DNA of 64,000 nt from Przewalskia tangutica. Its lineage: Eukaryota > Streptophyta > Magnoliopsida > Solanales > Solanaceae. Shown here one piece after another: positions 23,337 to 35,094 of this stretch (positions are counted from its first letter, which is position 1; the number at the start of each line of letters is the position of its first letter). Under the pieces are notes generated by a model that was not told the DNA's origin, did not search any database, and saw nothing but the letters and a program-made list of their open reading frames with translations. The position numbers and the translations under genes are program-made. Where the stretch lies: assembly GCA_029844215.1 (NCBI GenBank), contig CM056734.1, positions 16,812,501-16,876,500 of the forward strand. Reading direction: 5' to 3'.

Positions 23337-26300
23337 ATGTCTTCTTGTGTTACCAAACCCTTAACCAAGCCTTTATCCATGGCAACCAATGGTTGCCTTA
23401 TCTCCCTTCCTCCCTTCTTCACCACCACCAAATCCATCTCTTTTCTATCCACCCCTTTAAAACCCATCTCCCTTTCTTCCTCTTTATCCTCATTCTCCCT
23501 TAGAAAGAGCACTACTCAATTCCCAACTTTTGTTTTGACTGCTCAACAAGAAGATGACAGCACCCTTGTTCTTGATGACCAAGAAGAACAAGGTGGGGAA
23601 TCTTTTAGCTTGGATTTTGAAGCCGGTGGTGAGCAAGAAGAAGTTGTTGATGAGGGCGAGGCTGAAGACTATCAAGAACCCTCTGAGGATGCAAAATTGT
23701 TTGTTGGGAATTTACCATATGAGATAGATAGTGAAGGGTTGGCTCAACTTTTCCAACAGGCTGGTGTTGTTGAGATTGCTGAGGTAACAATGGCCTAATT
23801 TCATTGACAAGTTTGGACCTTTTTAAAAAATAGAAAAAAATAGAGCTTTATGTATCACATGGAACTGAATTTTTGTTTTCAGGTCATTTACAATAGGGAA
23901 ACTGATCGGAGCCGTGGATTCGGGTTTGTAACGATGAGCACTGTGGAAGAAGCTGAGAAAGCTGTGGTGTTGTTAAACCGTTATGTGAGTTACAGTGGTT
24001 CTTTTTCTCTGATGGAATTGCGATTATGGTCTATTTCTTTTGATTGGGCTATGAAATACATTTATTGAAAGCAGGCAAATGAACAGTTATGTCGAATCTG
24101 TGGATTTTGCTGTCAAAAGTTGGGCTTGAAGATGCTTTCTATTAAATTTGAAATGTTCTTTTTGTTGTTGCAAATAAGAACTCCCTCCCTACTAAGAATC
24201 TTTGTACGTTAATTTTGTATTGGTAAATTCAACGGAGGCTCAAGAGTCCTTTTACCTCTAAATTGTTTGATTCTCTAATATCATGTACAATGTGAGGAAA
24301 AGCTCTTTTACTTTATTAAATTGTTCATAAAATTTTAATGAAACTTAAATATCCAGGGCAAAGGTTAACAAAACAAGTATTTGCAGTAGAAGGTGATTTT
24401 CGAAAGGAAGGATGTTTTTGATATCCATCCATTAAAGTTTGCTGAAGAATAGTTGAGTATGATTTATGACATCGTTTCCGAGAGTAAAATAAATCTTTTT
24501 AGTTAAAACTTATAGATGAACAGAAGTAAAAACATTCTGATCTCACTACTAAAGGAAGGTAGCTGAGCTTGTTGGCTGAAATGCTTCCTTCCACTTTTCT
24601 GGTTTGCTTCTTATGTTGATAGTATGTATGGAGAGTATTCACTCTTGATTAGCTATCTATCCCACATAATGATTATACATTCATATAGTCTCACCAGCTA
24701 GTTTGGGTAGGCGTAGTTGATTGATTAATATTTTGTCCCAATCAAGATGCTGTTCCATCTGGAAATTAGGGAGAAAGTAAAGGCCTTCCATAGGATCTGC
24801 GAAAGCAAGAGAGGAAGTAGAAAGGGAAGGGATGTTTTGTGGTTTGTCCTTTTACCCAGCTTACTATTTAGATGACCGTGTTTGCATGTGAATCCCATGC
24901 TATAAAGGGCAATCCTTTCTTCTCTTTCTGAAGGAGCGTAAATGTATGGCTGCATCAGTACTCTACGATAAGATTCTAGTATGACACTTTTGATGTATTG
25001 GCATAGAAAATTATGCTTCAACGTGTATAGACTCTATTAGGAAGTTAACTATGTGTAGAGAACAATAGCAACTCTTGTCTGCAACTAGCGGTGTCAAATG
25101 GGCGTGTCAGACTCAATTTGGGCGGGTCAAAATGGACCGAGTAAATAAATGTGCAGGTTATTGACCTGCCCAAAGGTTGTTATTTAGGTTGAAATTGGTT
25201 GGGTTAAAAAGCTGGTTATAACCCAACCCTCCCAATTCTTACTAAGTTATAATTTTTTTGTTCGTTCTTTTATAATTTTTAGTACCTAATTAAAAAAAGT
25301 ACTAAAAATTATAAAAGAAAATATTTTTTTGCAGAAATGTGAGGTAAGACTTCTTACAATAGACTCTTGTGGTCCGGTCCTTCCCCGGACCCCGCGCATA
25401 GCGGGAGCTTAGTGCACCGGGTTGCCCTTTTCTTTTTAGTACCTAATAAATTTATTTTTTTATATAACATATCAAATAAAAAAATTATCTTTTTGAAACT
25501 ATTTTGACAAGATTTCTCATGGGTCAATTTGGGCTACATATTAGCCCAATTTCTTATGGGCTGAAATGGACTGAGATAATAAATGAGCTAGTCGATGACC
25601 AGCCCAAATTTGGGCAGGTTGGGTGGGTCATATTTTCATGGGTTAATTTGGCCACCCCTATTTAAGAAGGCATGTCATACGATGCAGACATTTCTTGGTT
25701 ATGATGTGACACATGGATACTTTGACATGTTATTGGACTCTTTTTAGCAACTCTTCCTAATTTTCTTTTTTTATTTGAGTAGGATCTCAATGGAAGGCTC
25801 TTGACAGTCAACAAAGCTGCTCCAAGAGGATCACAGCCAGAACGTGCACCTCGAACATTTCAGCCTACTTACAGAATCTATGTTGGCAACATCCCATGGG
25901 ATATTGATGATGCACGCCTTGAGCAAATCTTCAGTGAACATGGTAAAGTAGTAAGTGCTCGAGTGGTTTATGACAGAGAGTCTGGACGCTCACGAGGCTT
26001 TGGCTTTGTGACGATGTCAAGTGAAGCTGAGATCAGTGAAGCAATCGCCAACCTTGATGGACAGGTAATGTTCACACAGATTATGACGCTTGCACACAAT
26101 ATGCATGATATGAATTGATCATCCCATGAGGCCTTTGGTCCATCCATGAGTTTGATTCTAACTGCATTGACACCATTAACCGTTAATATGAAAAGAGAAA
26201 AGTTAAATCTCTTTTCTAGATTTTTAATGATAGATTAACTTTTTAACTTTAGAATTTTGATTGGGTTTCTATGATAAATTGCAAAGTGACTGCGATCTAG

Positions 26301-27522
26301 ATGTTGAATTAAACTCAGTTTACTCTCTAAGTTACTAGATGTCAATCTTGATTCTGACATCCCTGTGTTCTGAATCTTATACGAGGACATAAAGAGTTAC
26401 CTATATGTGCTTCCATACTGATAATGAAACCAAATTTAAGCTTTGTAGATTCGTAACTCATTAATTTATTTGTCATGCATGCAGTATTTCTGCACTGAAT
26501 TTTGCATAAAGTGTTAGTGTTTGGTTGTCATATTTGGTATCTGTGAATCCCACTTTAGTTAGTTCATACTTAAACCATTATATACGGACATCATATGTTA
26601 ACAAAACATTTGTAAGTGTGTAAATGACTAAAATAGTTATTTTTTTATAAGGACTAAAATGGTTGTTATAGTATTACTTGCTTAGTTAACCATTTCTTGT
26701 CATCTCGTATTAGTTTCTAATAATTCTTCTAATTTATTGTTACTTTACTTTTTAAGAATACTCTATCTTGCTTTCTTTAGTATTTTGTCATGGCTTCTTC
26801 GCTCGTTTTCTTTTCCCGAACTGCTTTTGAGTTTCTTTTACTTGAGCCGAGGGCCTGTTGGAAACAACCTCTCTGCCTCCCAAGGTAGGGATAAGGTTTG
26901 CGTACACACTATCCTCTCAGACCTCACTGGGATTACACTGGGTATGTTATTACTGTTGTACATTGGCACTACTTTTAAAATTAGAAGAGGGCAATTTATA
27001 GACTTTGGGAGAACTTTACCTATAGCTAACGTGGAGGGCTTTACTTCAAGATATCTCGGATTGGCATTCTTCTTTGGAAAGAGAAGTTGCTTGCCTTACC
27101 ACACCTATCACCTTAGTGGTGGAAGTTTTAGCCATAGAAATCCAAGCAAAAGAATACTATATATCTGATTCATATTCATTAGATAAGAGATTGTGTATCT
27201 GTTCATAGTTTGGATAACTGGATTGGTATATTCAAACTTTAATATGATTAACTAATCAGGTAAGAAATGCAAATATACAATGATGATTGTTAACTTTATT
27301 ATAATTTAAGTACTATGTTTCCTGATGTGACTTGTTAATGGACCAAAAGAGACCTCTATTTGTGGTATTATCTTTGATGGTTTCATGTTCAGGATATGTC
27401 TTCTTTCGAGATCTTTGATCTTGAAGCTAAAGTTTCTCTTCGTTGGTGTATTTCAGACTTTGGATGGAAGGACGATCAGGGTAAATGCTGCTGAAGAAAG
27501 ACCTAGGCGCAACATGTATTGA
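23337..27522 (+). CDS. Chloroplast RNA-binding protein, cp31-like, copy 1 (4 exons)
   Basis: Nuclear-encoded plastid ribonucleoproteins of this type bind many chloroplast transcripts and support their editing, processing and stability. Exons: 23337-23783, 23883-23984, 25783-26064, 27457-27522, giving 298 residues. Residues 1-70 are Ser/Thr-rich and look like a transit peptide. An acidic linker follows (about 75-118), then RRM1 (about 119-195; RNP2 LFVGNL, RNP1 RGFGFVTM) and RRM2 (about 214-290; RNP2 IYVGNI, RNP1 RGFGFVTM), ending RRNMY. This layout is that of tobacco cp28/cp31 proteins. Intron 2 holds a hAT-like element with an Au SINE, and intron 3 an RTE tail; both are missing from the second copy. 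All splice sites are intact. Confidence 0.93.
25092..25662. mobile_element. Non-autonomous hAT-like element with nested Au SINE, in copy 1 intron 2
   Basis: The left end TAGCGGTGTCAAATGGG pairs with the right end, whose complement is TAGGGGTGGCCAAAT, giving imperfect terminal inverted repeats. The interior is full of GGGTCAA/TTGACCC-like stretches and has no coding capacity. The second gene copy lacks it (compare 31670-31740). No clean 8 bp duplication could be seen, so the class is tentative. Confidence 0.55.
25335..25432 (+). mobile_element. 5'-truncated Au SINE nested in the hAT-like element
   Basis: The stretch contains GAGGTAAGACTTCTTACAAT, TGTGGTCCGGTCCTTCCCC, CGCGCATAGCGGGAGC and TTAGTGCACCGGG, the 3' half of the Au SINE on the plus strand. 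AGTACCTAAT flanks both sides nearby and may include its target duplication. Confidence 0.75.
26731..26958 (+). mobile_element. RTE LINE 3' tail with TS-type end, in copy 1 intron 3
   Basis: An RTE 3' untranslated region ends with GAGCCGAGGGCCTGTTGG, AACAACCTCTCTGCCTCC, AAGGTTTGCGTACACACTAT and GGGATTACACTGGG. The second gene copy has the uninterrupted site (near 33471, AATTCTTGTAATACATTGG), so the insertion limits follow from comparing the copies. Confidence 0.75.
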
Positions 27523-28138
27523 TTTTGATCATACATTTATTTGTTCGATTGTCATAGCAGTCACAGTTCTGCAGCTATGAGCAGTTAGATTTTCATCGGA
27601 CGTCTTTAATTTAGCCCTCTTGCAAGCTTTTATTCGTTGAGTACTTATATAGGCACGACTACTTTCTTTTTGGTTCTTTTTTTTGTTTTTTTCCCGCTCT
27701 TGTCCTTTGGAAACTCTAGTAGAGGATGGAGTGCTTTAAGATTTTGTTATTTATGGTATTGATTTGCCGTTAGCTTGGTTGCAAAATAGATTGAAATGGT
27801 CAAGAGAATTAGTGTCCTAATTAAGCTAGTCGTCAAATATTATATAGCTATCACATATCATTTGCAAAATAGAAAAGCTTTGTAAATTACCTTACTGGTG
27901 TTTTGATGCAGAAACCAGAAATGGCATTGAGACCTTTATGAAGTTTGAGGTATTTGATCTCCTAATTAAACTAGTTGGAATATATTACTATCACAGAGCG
28001 GAATTTGATCCACATTTGTACAACAAACTGAGTCTCAATCCACTCCCGAGTCATTTGTTTTCCAGACAAATCATAGATTGTAAGCAAGAAGGTTAGAGTC
28101 CTTTACCGCTCCATTTTTAAGTCAAATACCTCTAAATA

Positions 28139-28262
28139 ACTACAACAACATACCTAGTATAATCCTATCAGGTAGGGTCTGGGGAGAGTAGAGTGTATGC
28201 AAACCTTATCCTTACTTTGTAAAGGTACTGAGGTTGTTTCCGATAGACCTAAGCTCAAGGAA
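28139..28262 (-). mobile_element. TS-type SINE or RTE tail, minus strand
   Basis: The plus strand reads ACAACAACATACCTAGTATA, GGGTCTGGGGAGAGTAGAGT, GTATGCAAACCTTATCC and GAGGTTGTTTCCGATAGACC, the reverse complement of the TS tail. It lies between copy 1 of the RNA-binding gene and the methyltransferase relic. The equivalent place near 34870 has no such insert. Confidence 0.75.
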
Positions 28263-28429
28263 CTGATTCTTTTTGCTTGAGAAATAATTATCGACAAGCC
28301 AGATCAACCCAGAGGTGAGCAGAAGAAAGAGAGGCAATAGTTACAGTTGTAGAGCAGGTTCTAAAGGAGAGAATTTGCATGGAGATTAAATACAACCATT
28401 TAGATCGTTCATGTTTTACAGGCTAAAAG

Positions 28430-28880
28430 GTGAAGCTGTACAAAACATCAAACTGGAGTGCCAAGAAAACGAAAGCTAGTTATAAGTGGAGAACCAAACA
28501 TGATCAGACACAACTATCTTTACGTGCCCTTTATCTGCGCCTCTCGACTAGTCAGTGGAACAAAACAGAAACAACTGAGTCCACAATATTGAGAACCAAC
28601 AAGCTGCTATTTAATCACTCACTGAGTGCATATAATGTCATTTCTGATTACCTACCCACATGAAAAAACATGCAAGTCATCACAATGACCCCCTTAGAGA
28701 GCTCATAAATAGCATTTTATTTATTCCTGGGAAAGCACAATTATATCATTACTTGATCAGCTGAATGTTTCCCAGAAAGTTAAATTCTATCCTAAGGTCC
28801 AAATTGGGCCAATGGAATTTTGTCGGCTATATTTCAAATTAATAAATACGTGATTCTGAATTGTTATCATCTTCTAAAAA
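28430..28880 (-). pseudogene. Relic of protein-L-isoaspartate methyltransferase from the tandem duplication
   Basis: The minus strand still encodes VPLTSREAQIKGT and a stop (about 28560-28520), matching the end of the intact gene at 35095. From 28562 the sequence jumps to DNA like 36899-37165, which is intron in the intact gene. About 1.76 kb, holding the rest of the last exon and exon 3, has therefore been lost. No homology to exons 1 or 2 was found to the right. It cannot encode enzyme. Together with copy 1 of the RNA-binding gene it shows that the duplicated unit once included both genes. Confidence 0.85.
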
Positions 28881-29714
28881 GTGTTCTCAAGTCTTGTTAA
28901 ATAAGACCCTTCCATGTTAATCTCGAGTATCTTTCGAGTGCCTTAATCTTGATTGTACCTTTTAAAACATAATTTATGATGATCAGAGAAAAAAATATAG
29001 AATAGCATTCACTGATCGCTTTTCTATCTGTCTTTGAAAAATCACACTCAGTGTGAATCTCACAAGTGCACTGACGGATTCAAGATTTTTCATTCAGGGT
29101 GTTCGAAAAAAATAACAAAAGCTAAACATAAAAAATAATATTGTCCTTAAGAATATAACCTAGGATATTGGAGACAATTTTGAACACCATGAATCACTTG
29201 AACTAACTTTTTGCATTGTTTTAGGATATTCAAAAGTTAATATATCTACATAAACACAAAAAATATACTTTAAATATATAATGTAATTTTTTGCCGAAGA
29301 ACTGTTTCAAATTTTACCCCTATCGAAGGACTGTTTCAGTTCTTCGGCTCAAAGACATGTGAAAAAAGAAAAGTACAAGAAGATAATGGCCTAAGAAAAA
29401 TCTAAGAATATAATAATCAAGGCTAAAAAAACAACAAATAGTAACAAAAACCTAATAATGCAAAAGACAAGAATAATATTAATACTGGAGAAAAAATACT
29501 CATTACTATTGACTACGCTTCTATCTTAATTCTTGACGGTTACACCATACTATCACTTCACCCCAATATTTAAATCTACCTCTCCTCAAATTCGCAATAA
29601 TTAACCTTTCACACCTCCTTGCCGGGCATCTGCACATCAACACTTCATATAATCGAACCATCTTAACCTCATTCACGAAACATAAAATTACTTTTAAAAT
29701 TTGAAATTCTAGAA
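28881..29714. other. Intergenic DNA between the duplicated units
   Basis: This AT-rich stretch has no gene. A segment near 29072-29240 (ACGGATTCAAGATTTTTCAT, TCAGGGTGTTCGAAA) resembles a dispersed repeat I know from Solanaceae, class unknown. The right part carries the promoter of copy 2. Homology to the first unit starts at about 29715. Confidence 0.45.
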
Positions 29715-29944
29715 CAAAATAGTGAAAAGAACTTAAAAAGTGATTATTTGTGAATTTTCCGGAAACCTTAGGTAAAAAGAATACTGCCTACATAATTGGG
29801 GGGAAATCATCAATAGAAGTAGGACCGTCCGCCGGCATCAAAATCTGTGCTCTCTACTCCACCTTATCTTCCTTTCCTCCTCATAAACTCTTTTCTTTTC
29901 CCTTTTGCTTCATCACTCTACTCCTAGACTTAGAGAAGATAACA

Positions 29945-32900
29945 ATGTTTTCTTGTGTTACCAAACCCTTAAACAAGCCTTTATCCATGGCAACCAATGG
30001 TTGCCTTATCTCCCTTCCTCCCTTGTTCACCACCACCAAATCCATTTCTTTTCTATCCACCCCTTTAAAACCCATCTCCCTTTCATTATCTCTTAAAAAG
30101 ACTACTATCCAATTCCCAACTTTTGTTTTGGCTGCTCAACAAGAAGATGACAGCACCCTTGTTCTTCAAGAACAAGGTGGGGAATCTTTTAGCTTGGATT
30201 TTGAAGCCGGTGGTGATACAGGGGAGAGAGATGGGGATGTGGCTGAGGAGTACCAAGAACCTTCTGAGGATGCGAAATTGTTTGTTGGGAATTTACCATA
30301 TGAGATAGATAGTGAAGGGTTGGCTCAGCTTTTCCAACAGGCTGGTGTTGTTGAGATTGCTGAGGTAGTAATGGGCGAATTTCATTGACAAGTTTGACCT
30401 TTTTTCATCAAAATACAAAAATAAAATAAAATTAGAGCTGCGTGTGTCACATTGAACTGAATTCTGGTTTTGCAGGTAATTTACGATAGGGAGACTGATC
30501 GGAGTCGTGGATTCGGATTTGTGACGATGAGCACTGTGGAAGAAGCTGAGAAAGCTGTAGTATTGCTCAACCGTAATGTGAGTTACAATTTCTTTTTCTT
30601 TGATAGATTTGCGATTGTGTCTATTCTTCTTATTGAAAGCAGGAAAATAAACAGTTATATTGAATCTGTGGATTTTGTTGTCAAAAGTTGGGCTTGAAGA
30701 TGTTTTCTATTAAATTCAAAACGTTTAATCTTTTTGTTGCTGCAAATAAGAACCCCCTCACTATTTTGTCTGTCAGGTAGTGCTACTGAGAATCTTTGTA
30801 GGTTAAATTTGTGTTTGTAAAATCAATGGAGGCTCAAAAGTCCTTTAGCCTCTAAATTGTCTTGATTCTCTAATATCGTGTACAATGTGAGGAAATGCTC
30901 TTGTACTTTATCAAATTGCTCATAAAATTTCAATGGAACTTAAATATCCAGGGCAATAGTTAAAAAAGAAACAAGTATTTCAATAGAAGGCGAGTTTTCG
31001 AAAGAAAGGCTGATGTTGATATCCACCCTTTAAGATTGCTGGAATTTTGTTGTGTATGATTTTATGACCTGATTTCTGAGAGTAAATTTTTTCTTTGTGA
31101 TAGTTAACTTATACATGAACAGAAATAAAAATATTCTGCGTTCACTACTGAAGGAGGGAAGCTGAGCTTGTTGGCTGAAATGCTTCCTTCCACTTTCCTG
31201 GTTTGATTCTTAGCTATCTATCCCTAGTAATGGTTATAGAAGATTCATATAGTCTCACCTACTAGTTTGGGTTGGCATAGTTCATTAATTAATATTTTGT
31301 CCCAATCAAGAAGCTGCTCCCTTTGGAAATTAGGAAAAGGTAAAGGGCTTCCATAGTAGTTGCGAAGCAAGAGAGTAAGAGTGTCTTCTGCACTATTACC
31401 ACCCTCCAGAGAAGAAGGAGCAAGAGAGGAAGTAGAAAGGGAAGGGATGGTTTGTTCTTTTACCAACTTACTATTTAGATAACCCTGTTTGCATGTGAAT
31501 CCCCTGCTATAGGGTGTTCCTTTCTTCTCTTACTGAAAGGAGCGTAAATGTATGGCTGCATCAGTACTCTACCATAAGATTCTTGTATGACACACTAAAA
31601 ATATTGGCATAGAATATTCTGCTTCAAAGTGTATACTCTGTTAAGAAGTTAATTACAAGTGTGTAGAGAACAATAACAACTTAACAACTCTTCCATGTGA
31701 TATGCCTTTAAGCTGTCCTTTGCGAAGAGGCCTGTCATACGATTCAGATATTTCTTGGTTATGAATGTGACATGTAGATACTTTGACATGTTACTGGACT
31801 ATTTGTAGCAACTCATCCTAATTTTCTTTTTTATTTGAGTAGGATCTCAATGGAAGGCTCTTGACAGTAAACAAAGCTGCTCGAAGAGGATCACAGCCAG
31901 AACGTGCACCTCGAACATTTCAGCCTACTTACAGAATCTATGTTGGCAACATCCCATGGGACATTGATGATGCACGTCTTGAACAAGTCTTCAGTGAACA
32001 TGGTAAAGTAGTAAGTGCTCGAGTGATTTATGACAGAGAGTCCGGACGGTCACGAGGCTTTGGTTTTGTGACTATGTCAAGTGAAGCTGAGATGAGTGAA
32101 GCAATCGCCAACCTTGACGGACAGGTAATGTGCACACAGATTATATGACACTCGCACACAATATGCATGATAGGAATTAATCATCCCATGAGGCCTTTGG
32201 TCCATCCATGAGTTTAATTCAAACTGCTTTGACATCCTTAACCATTAATATGAAAAATGAAAAAGTTAGATCTCTTGTCTAGATTTTTAATGATAGATCA
32301 ACTTTTTTACTTTAGAATTTTGATTGGGTTTCTTTGATAAATTGCCAAGTGGCTGCGATCTAGATGCTGAATTAAACTCAGTTTACTCTCTAAGTTACTA
32401 GATATCAATCCTGATACTGACCACCCTATATTCTGAATCTTATAAGAGGACAGGGGCATTCTTATAGTGTAAATTACAGTGCACGTGAACACATTATCTC
32501 TCTGAAAACTTAAAATATTTTATGTACATATTTTCTAGATTTGATATAATACTATGCAAATGAGGTTGAATGGTGCACTTAGTTTAATATTGAGTTATTT
32601 ATCTAGAGGAATAGGGATCAATTCCCACTTAAAACTTTTTTTCTTCATTTTTTTAGTGGTGCACCCGAACAACCTCTCTACCTCCCATGGTAGGGGTAAG
32701 GTTTACGTACACTCTACCCTCCCCAGATCTCACTTGTGGGATTACACTAGGTATGTTGTTATTGTTGTTGTTCTTAGTGGTGCGCCCATATTTTAGAAAT
32801 TCTAGATCCACCTCTTTAAGAGGACATGAAGAGTTACCAACTTGTGCTTCCATTCTGATAATGAAACCAAATTTAAACTTTGTAAATTTCTAATTCATTT

Positions 32901-34083
32901 ATTTATTTGTCATCACATGCAGTCTTTTTGCACTTATTTTATAGTATAAAATTGGCATTGTTCATGAGTAGACAAGCTATACATGCTAACTTTTTGAATG
33001 TGGGGGTATAGTTTTTAAACCTGTGCTTGTAAATTGGTATCTAATAAATATTGTATTATGTGGCAAGAGACCAAGTTTAAATTGGTAGTTAGTGTCATCT
33101 TGAAGTACAAATATATTTAGAATCACTATTATCCCACCACTAACGAAAAGAAAAAGAAAAGAAAATTAGACGTATAAATGAGATTAGTACACTGGTATCA
33201 CTTGGTTAGTGCAACACTCGAGATACTGTACTGGATTTTGCATAAGTGTCAAGCGGTTGGTTGTCATTTTTGGTATCCCTAATAACAAAACCATCATTAC
33301 TTTGTATGTACTTCCCCATTGTTTATTCAGACTGCATATGTTGGCAAAACACTTGTAAGAGCGTAAATGACTAAAATGGTTGTTTTTGATAAGGATTAAA
33401 ATGGTCGTTGTGTATTACTTGCTTAGTTAACCATCTCTTGTCATCTCGTATTAGTTTCTAATAATTCTTGTAATACATTGGTGTTGCTTTTAAAATTAGA
33501 AGAAAGCAATTATTCGATTCTGGAGAACTTTAGCTAAAGCTAACCTGGAGGGCTTTACTTCAAGATAGCCCGGGTTGACATTCTTCTTTGGAAACAGAAG
33601 TTGCTTGCCTTACCACACCAATCTCTTATTTAATGAATATGAAACAGATATATAATATTCCTTTGCTTGGCTTTCATAGCTGTTTCATATTCATTAAATA
33701 AGAGATTGTGTATCGGTTCATTGTGTGGACAACTGGATTGGTATATTCAAATTCTAATACGATTAACTAATCCGATAAGAAATGCAAATATACAATGAGT
33801 ATTAACTTTATTACAATTTAAGTGCTATGATTCCTGATGTGACTTATTCACGGACCAAACGACGGCTATGTGTGTTATCTACTTAATACAGATGTAAAAG
33901 TTAGTTGGCTTGCTTGATTGTTGGTTATTTTCATTGATGGATTCATGTTCTGGATATATTTTCTTTCGAGATCTTCGATCTTGGAGCTAAAAGTTTCTCT
34001 TCATTGGTGTATTTCAGACTTTGGATGGGAGGACAATCAGGGTAAATGCTGCTGAAGAAAGACCTAGGCGCAACATGTATTGA
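29945..34083 (+). CDS. Chloroplast RNA-binding protein, cp31-like, copy 2 (4 exons)
   Basis: This is a tandem paralogue of the gene at 23337, with the same exon plan: 29945-30364, 30476-30577, 31843-32124, 34018-34083, giving 289 residues. Exons 2-4 have identical lengths to copy 1 (102, 282 and 66 bp). Exon 1 is 27 bp shorter because the Ser-rich leader and acidic linker differ: LVLQEQGG and GGDTGERDGDVAEEYQEPSED here. Both RRMs keep LFVGNL, IYVGNI and RGFGFVTM. The frame is open throughout and the splice sites are intact, so it is probably functional. The expected role is the same plastid RNA binding. Redundancy or divided expression between the copies cannot be judged here. Confidence 0.93.
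32453..32816. mobile_element. Insertion of about 364 bp with 10 bp target duplication, in copy 2 intron 3
   Basis: TAAGAGGACA occurs at 32443-32452 and 32817-32826, and copy 1 has the single uninterrupted site (near 26381). The insert has no coding capacity and no clear terminal inverted repeats. A 9-10 bp duplication would fit a Mutator-like element, but the class is not settled. A TS-type SINE is nested within it. Confidence 0.7.
32667..32773 (+). mobile_element. Truncated TS-type SINE nested in the copy 2 insertion
   Basis: The segment holds AACAACCTCTCTACCTCC, AAGGTTTACGTACACTCTAC, GGGATTACACTAGG and TTG repeats. TTAGTGGTGC lies at 32653-32662 and again at 32774-32783, a likely target duplication extended by CACCC/CGCCC. 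The order of insertion is therefore outer element first, SINE second. Confidence 0.8.
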
Positions 34084-35094
34084 TTTTGATCGTACATTTA
34101 TTTGTTTGATTGACATAGCAGTCACAGTTCCGCAGCTATGAGCAGTTAGATTTTCATCGGACATCTTTAATTTAGCTCTTTTCTTGTAATGTTTTATTCG
34201 TTGATTACTTATATAGGCACATCGACTTTTTCTTCTTCTTCTCTTTTTTTTTTTGGTGGTTCATTTTCTGCTCTTGCCCTTTGGAAACTCTGAAGTAGAG
34301 GATTGAATGCTTTAAGATTTGAATTATATTTGTGGTACTGATTTGCGATTAGCTTTAAACCTTGATGTTGATAGGACTTATCCGTACATTTGGTTGCAAA
34401 ATTGATATGAAGCTTTATTCTGGTCGAGGGATTTTGTGTCCTAATTAAGCTAGTCGTCATATTATATAGGTATCACACATCATGGTTGCAGTAAATTACC
34501 CAACTGATGTTTTGCTGCAGAAATAAGAAATCGCATTGCTTTATTATGGTTATTATCACATTATGTGATTAAAAATGAATAGCATAATACAATAAATATT
34601 TATAAAATTTATTAGTACCTTTTTCAAGAAGGAAGTTGGTTTCAAGTGGCTAAAATATCATCTACTTTATATGATCACCTTTTGTCTCAACCGATCAAGA
34701 ATGTTTTAACTGAAATATCCACTAGTTTCTATCCCATAATCCAATTATTAAATAAAGAAATGACATCACTTGAAACTATTTAGCAATCAAATGTTGCATT
34801 CCTAATACGAAATATGATAAATATTATCTACACACTACCGCATGTAACCAACCGACTCTTTTGCTAGTCAAGAAATATATTAGCCGCAAAGCCAGATCAA
34901 CCCAGATAGCAGAAAGAAGAGAGGCCAAAACTTGTAGAGCAGGTTCTACAGGGGAGAATTAGCACGGAATTAAATACAGAACCATTTAGAACGTTCATTC
35001 TTTACAGGCTAAGAGGTGAAGCTGTACAAAACATCAAACTGGAGTGCCAAGAATAAGTGGAGAACCAAAGAGTAGCATGACCAGACAACTATCT
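34084..35094. other. Intergenic region between convergent genes
   Basis: This holds the 3' flanks of the RNA-binding gene (plus) and the methyltransferase gene (minus). Segment 34870-35090 is similar to 28270-28510 in the first unit, so it belongs to the duplicated block. No further gene is seen. Confidence 0.5.

Noticed and set aside
25084..25670. 8 bp target duplication around the hAT-like element in copy 1 intron 2
   Set aside because: TCTGCAAC on the left and TTTAAGAA on the right do not match; the element is supported only by its inverted ends and the empty paralogue.
29945..34083. Second cp31-like gene as a pseudogene
   Set aside because: All four exons are open, exon lengths 2-4 match copy 1, and the splice sites and RNP motifs are intact.
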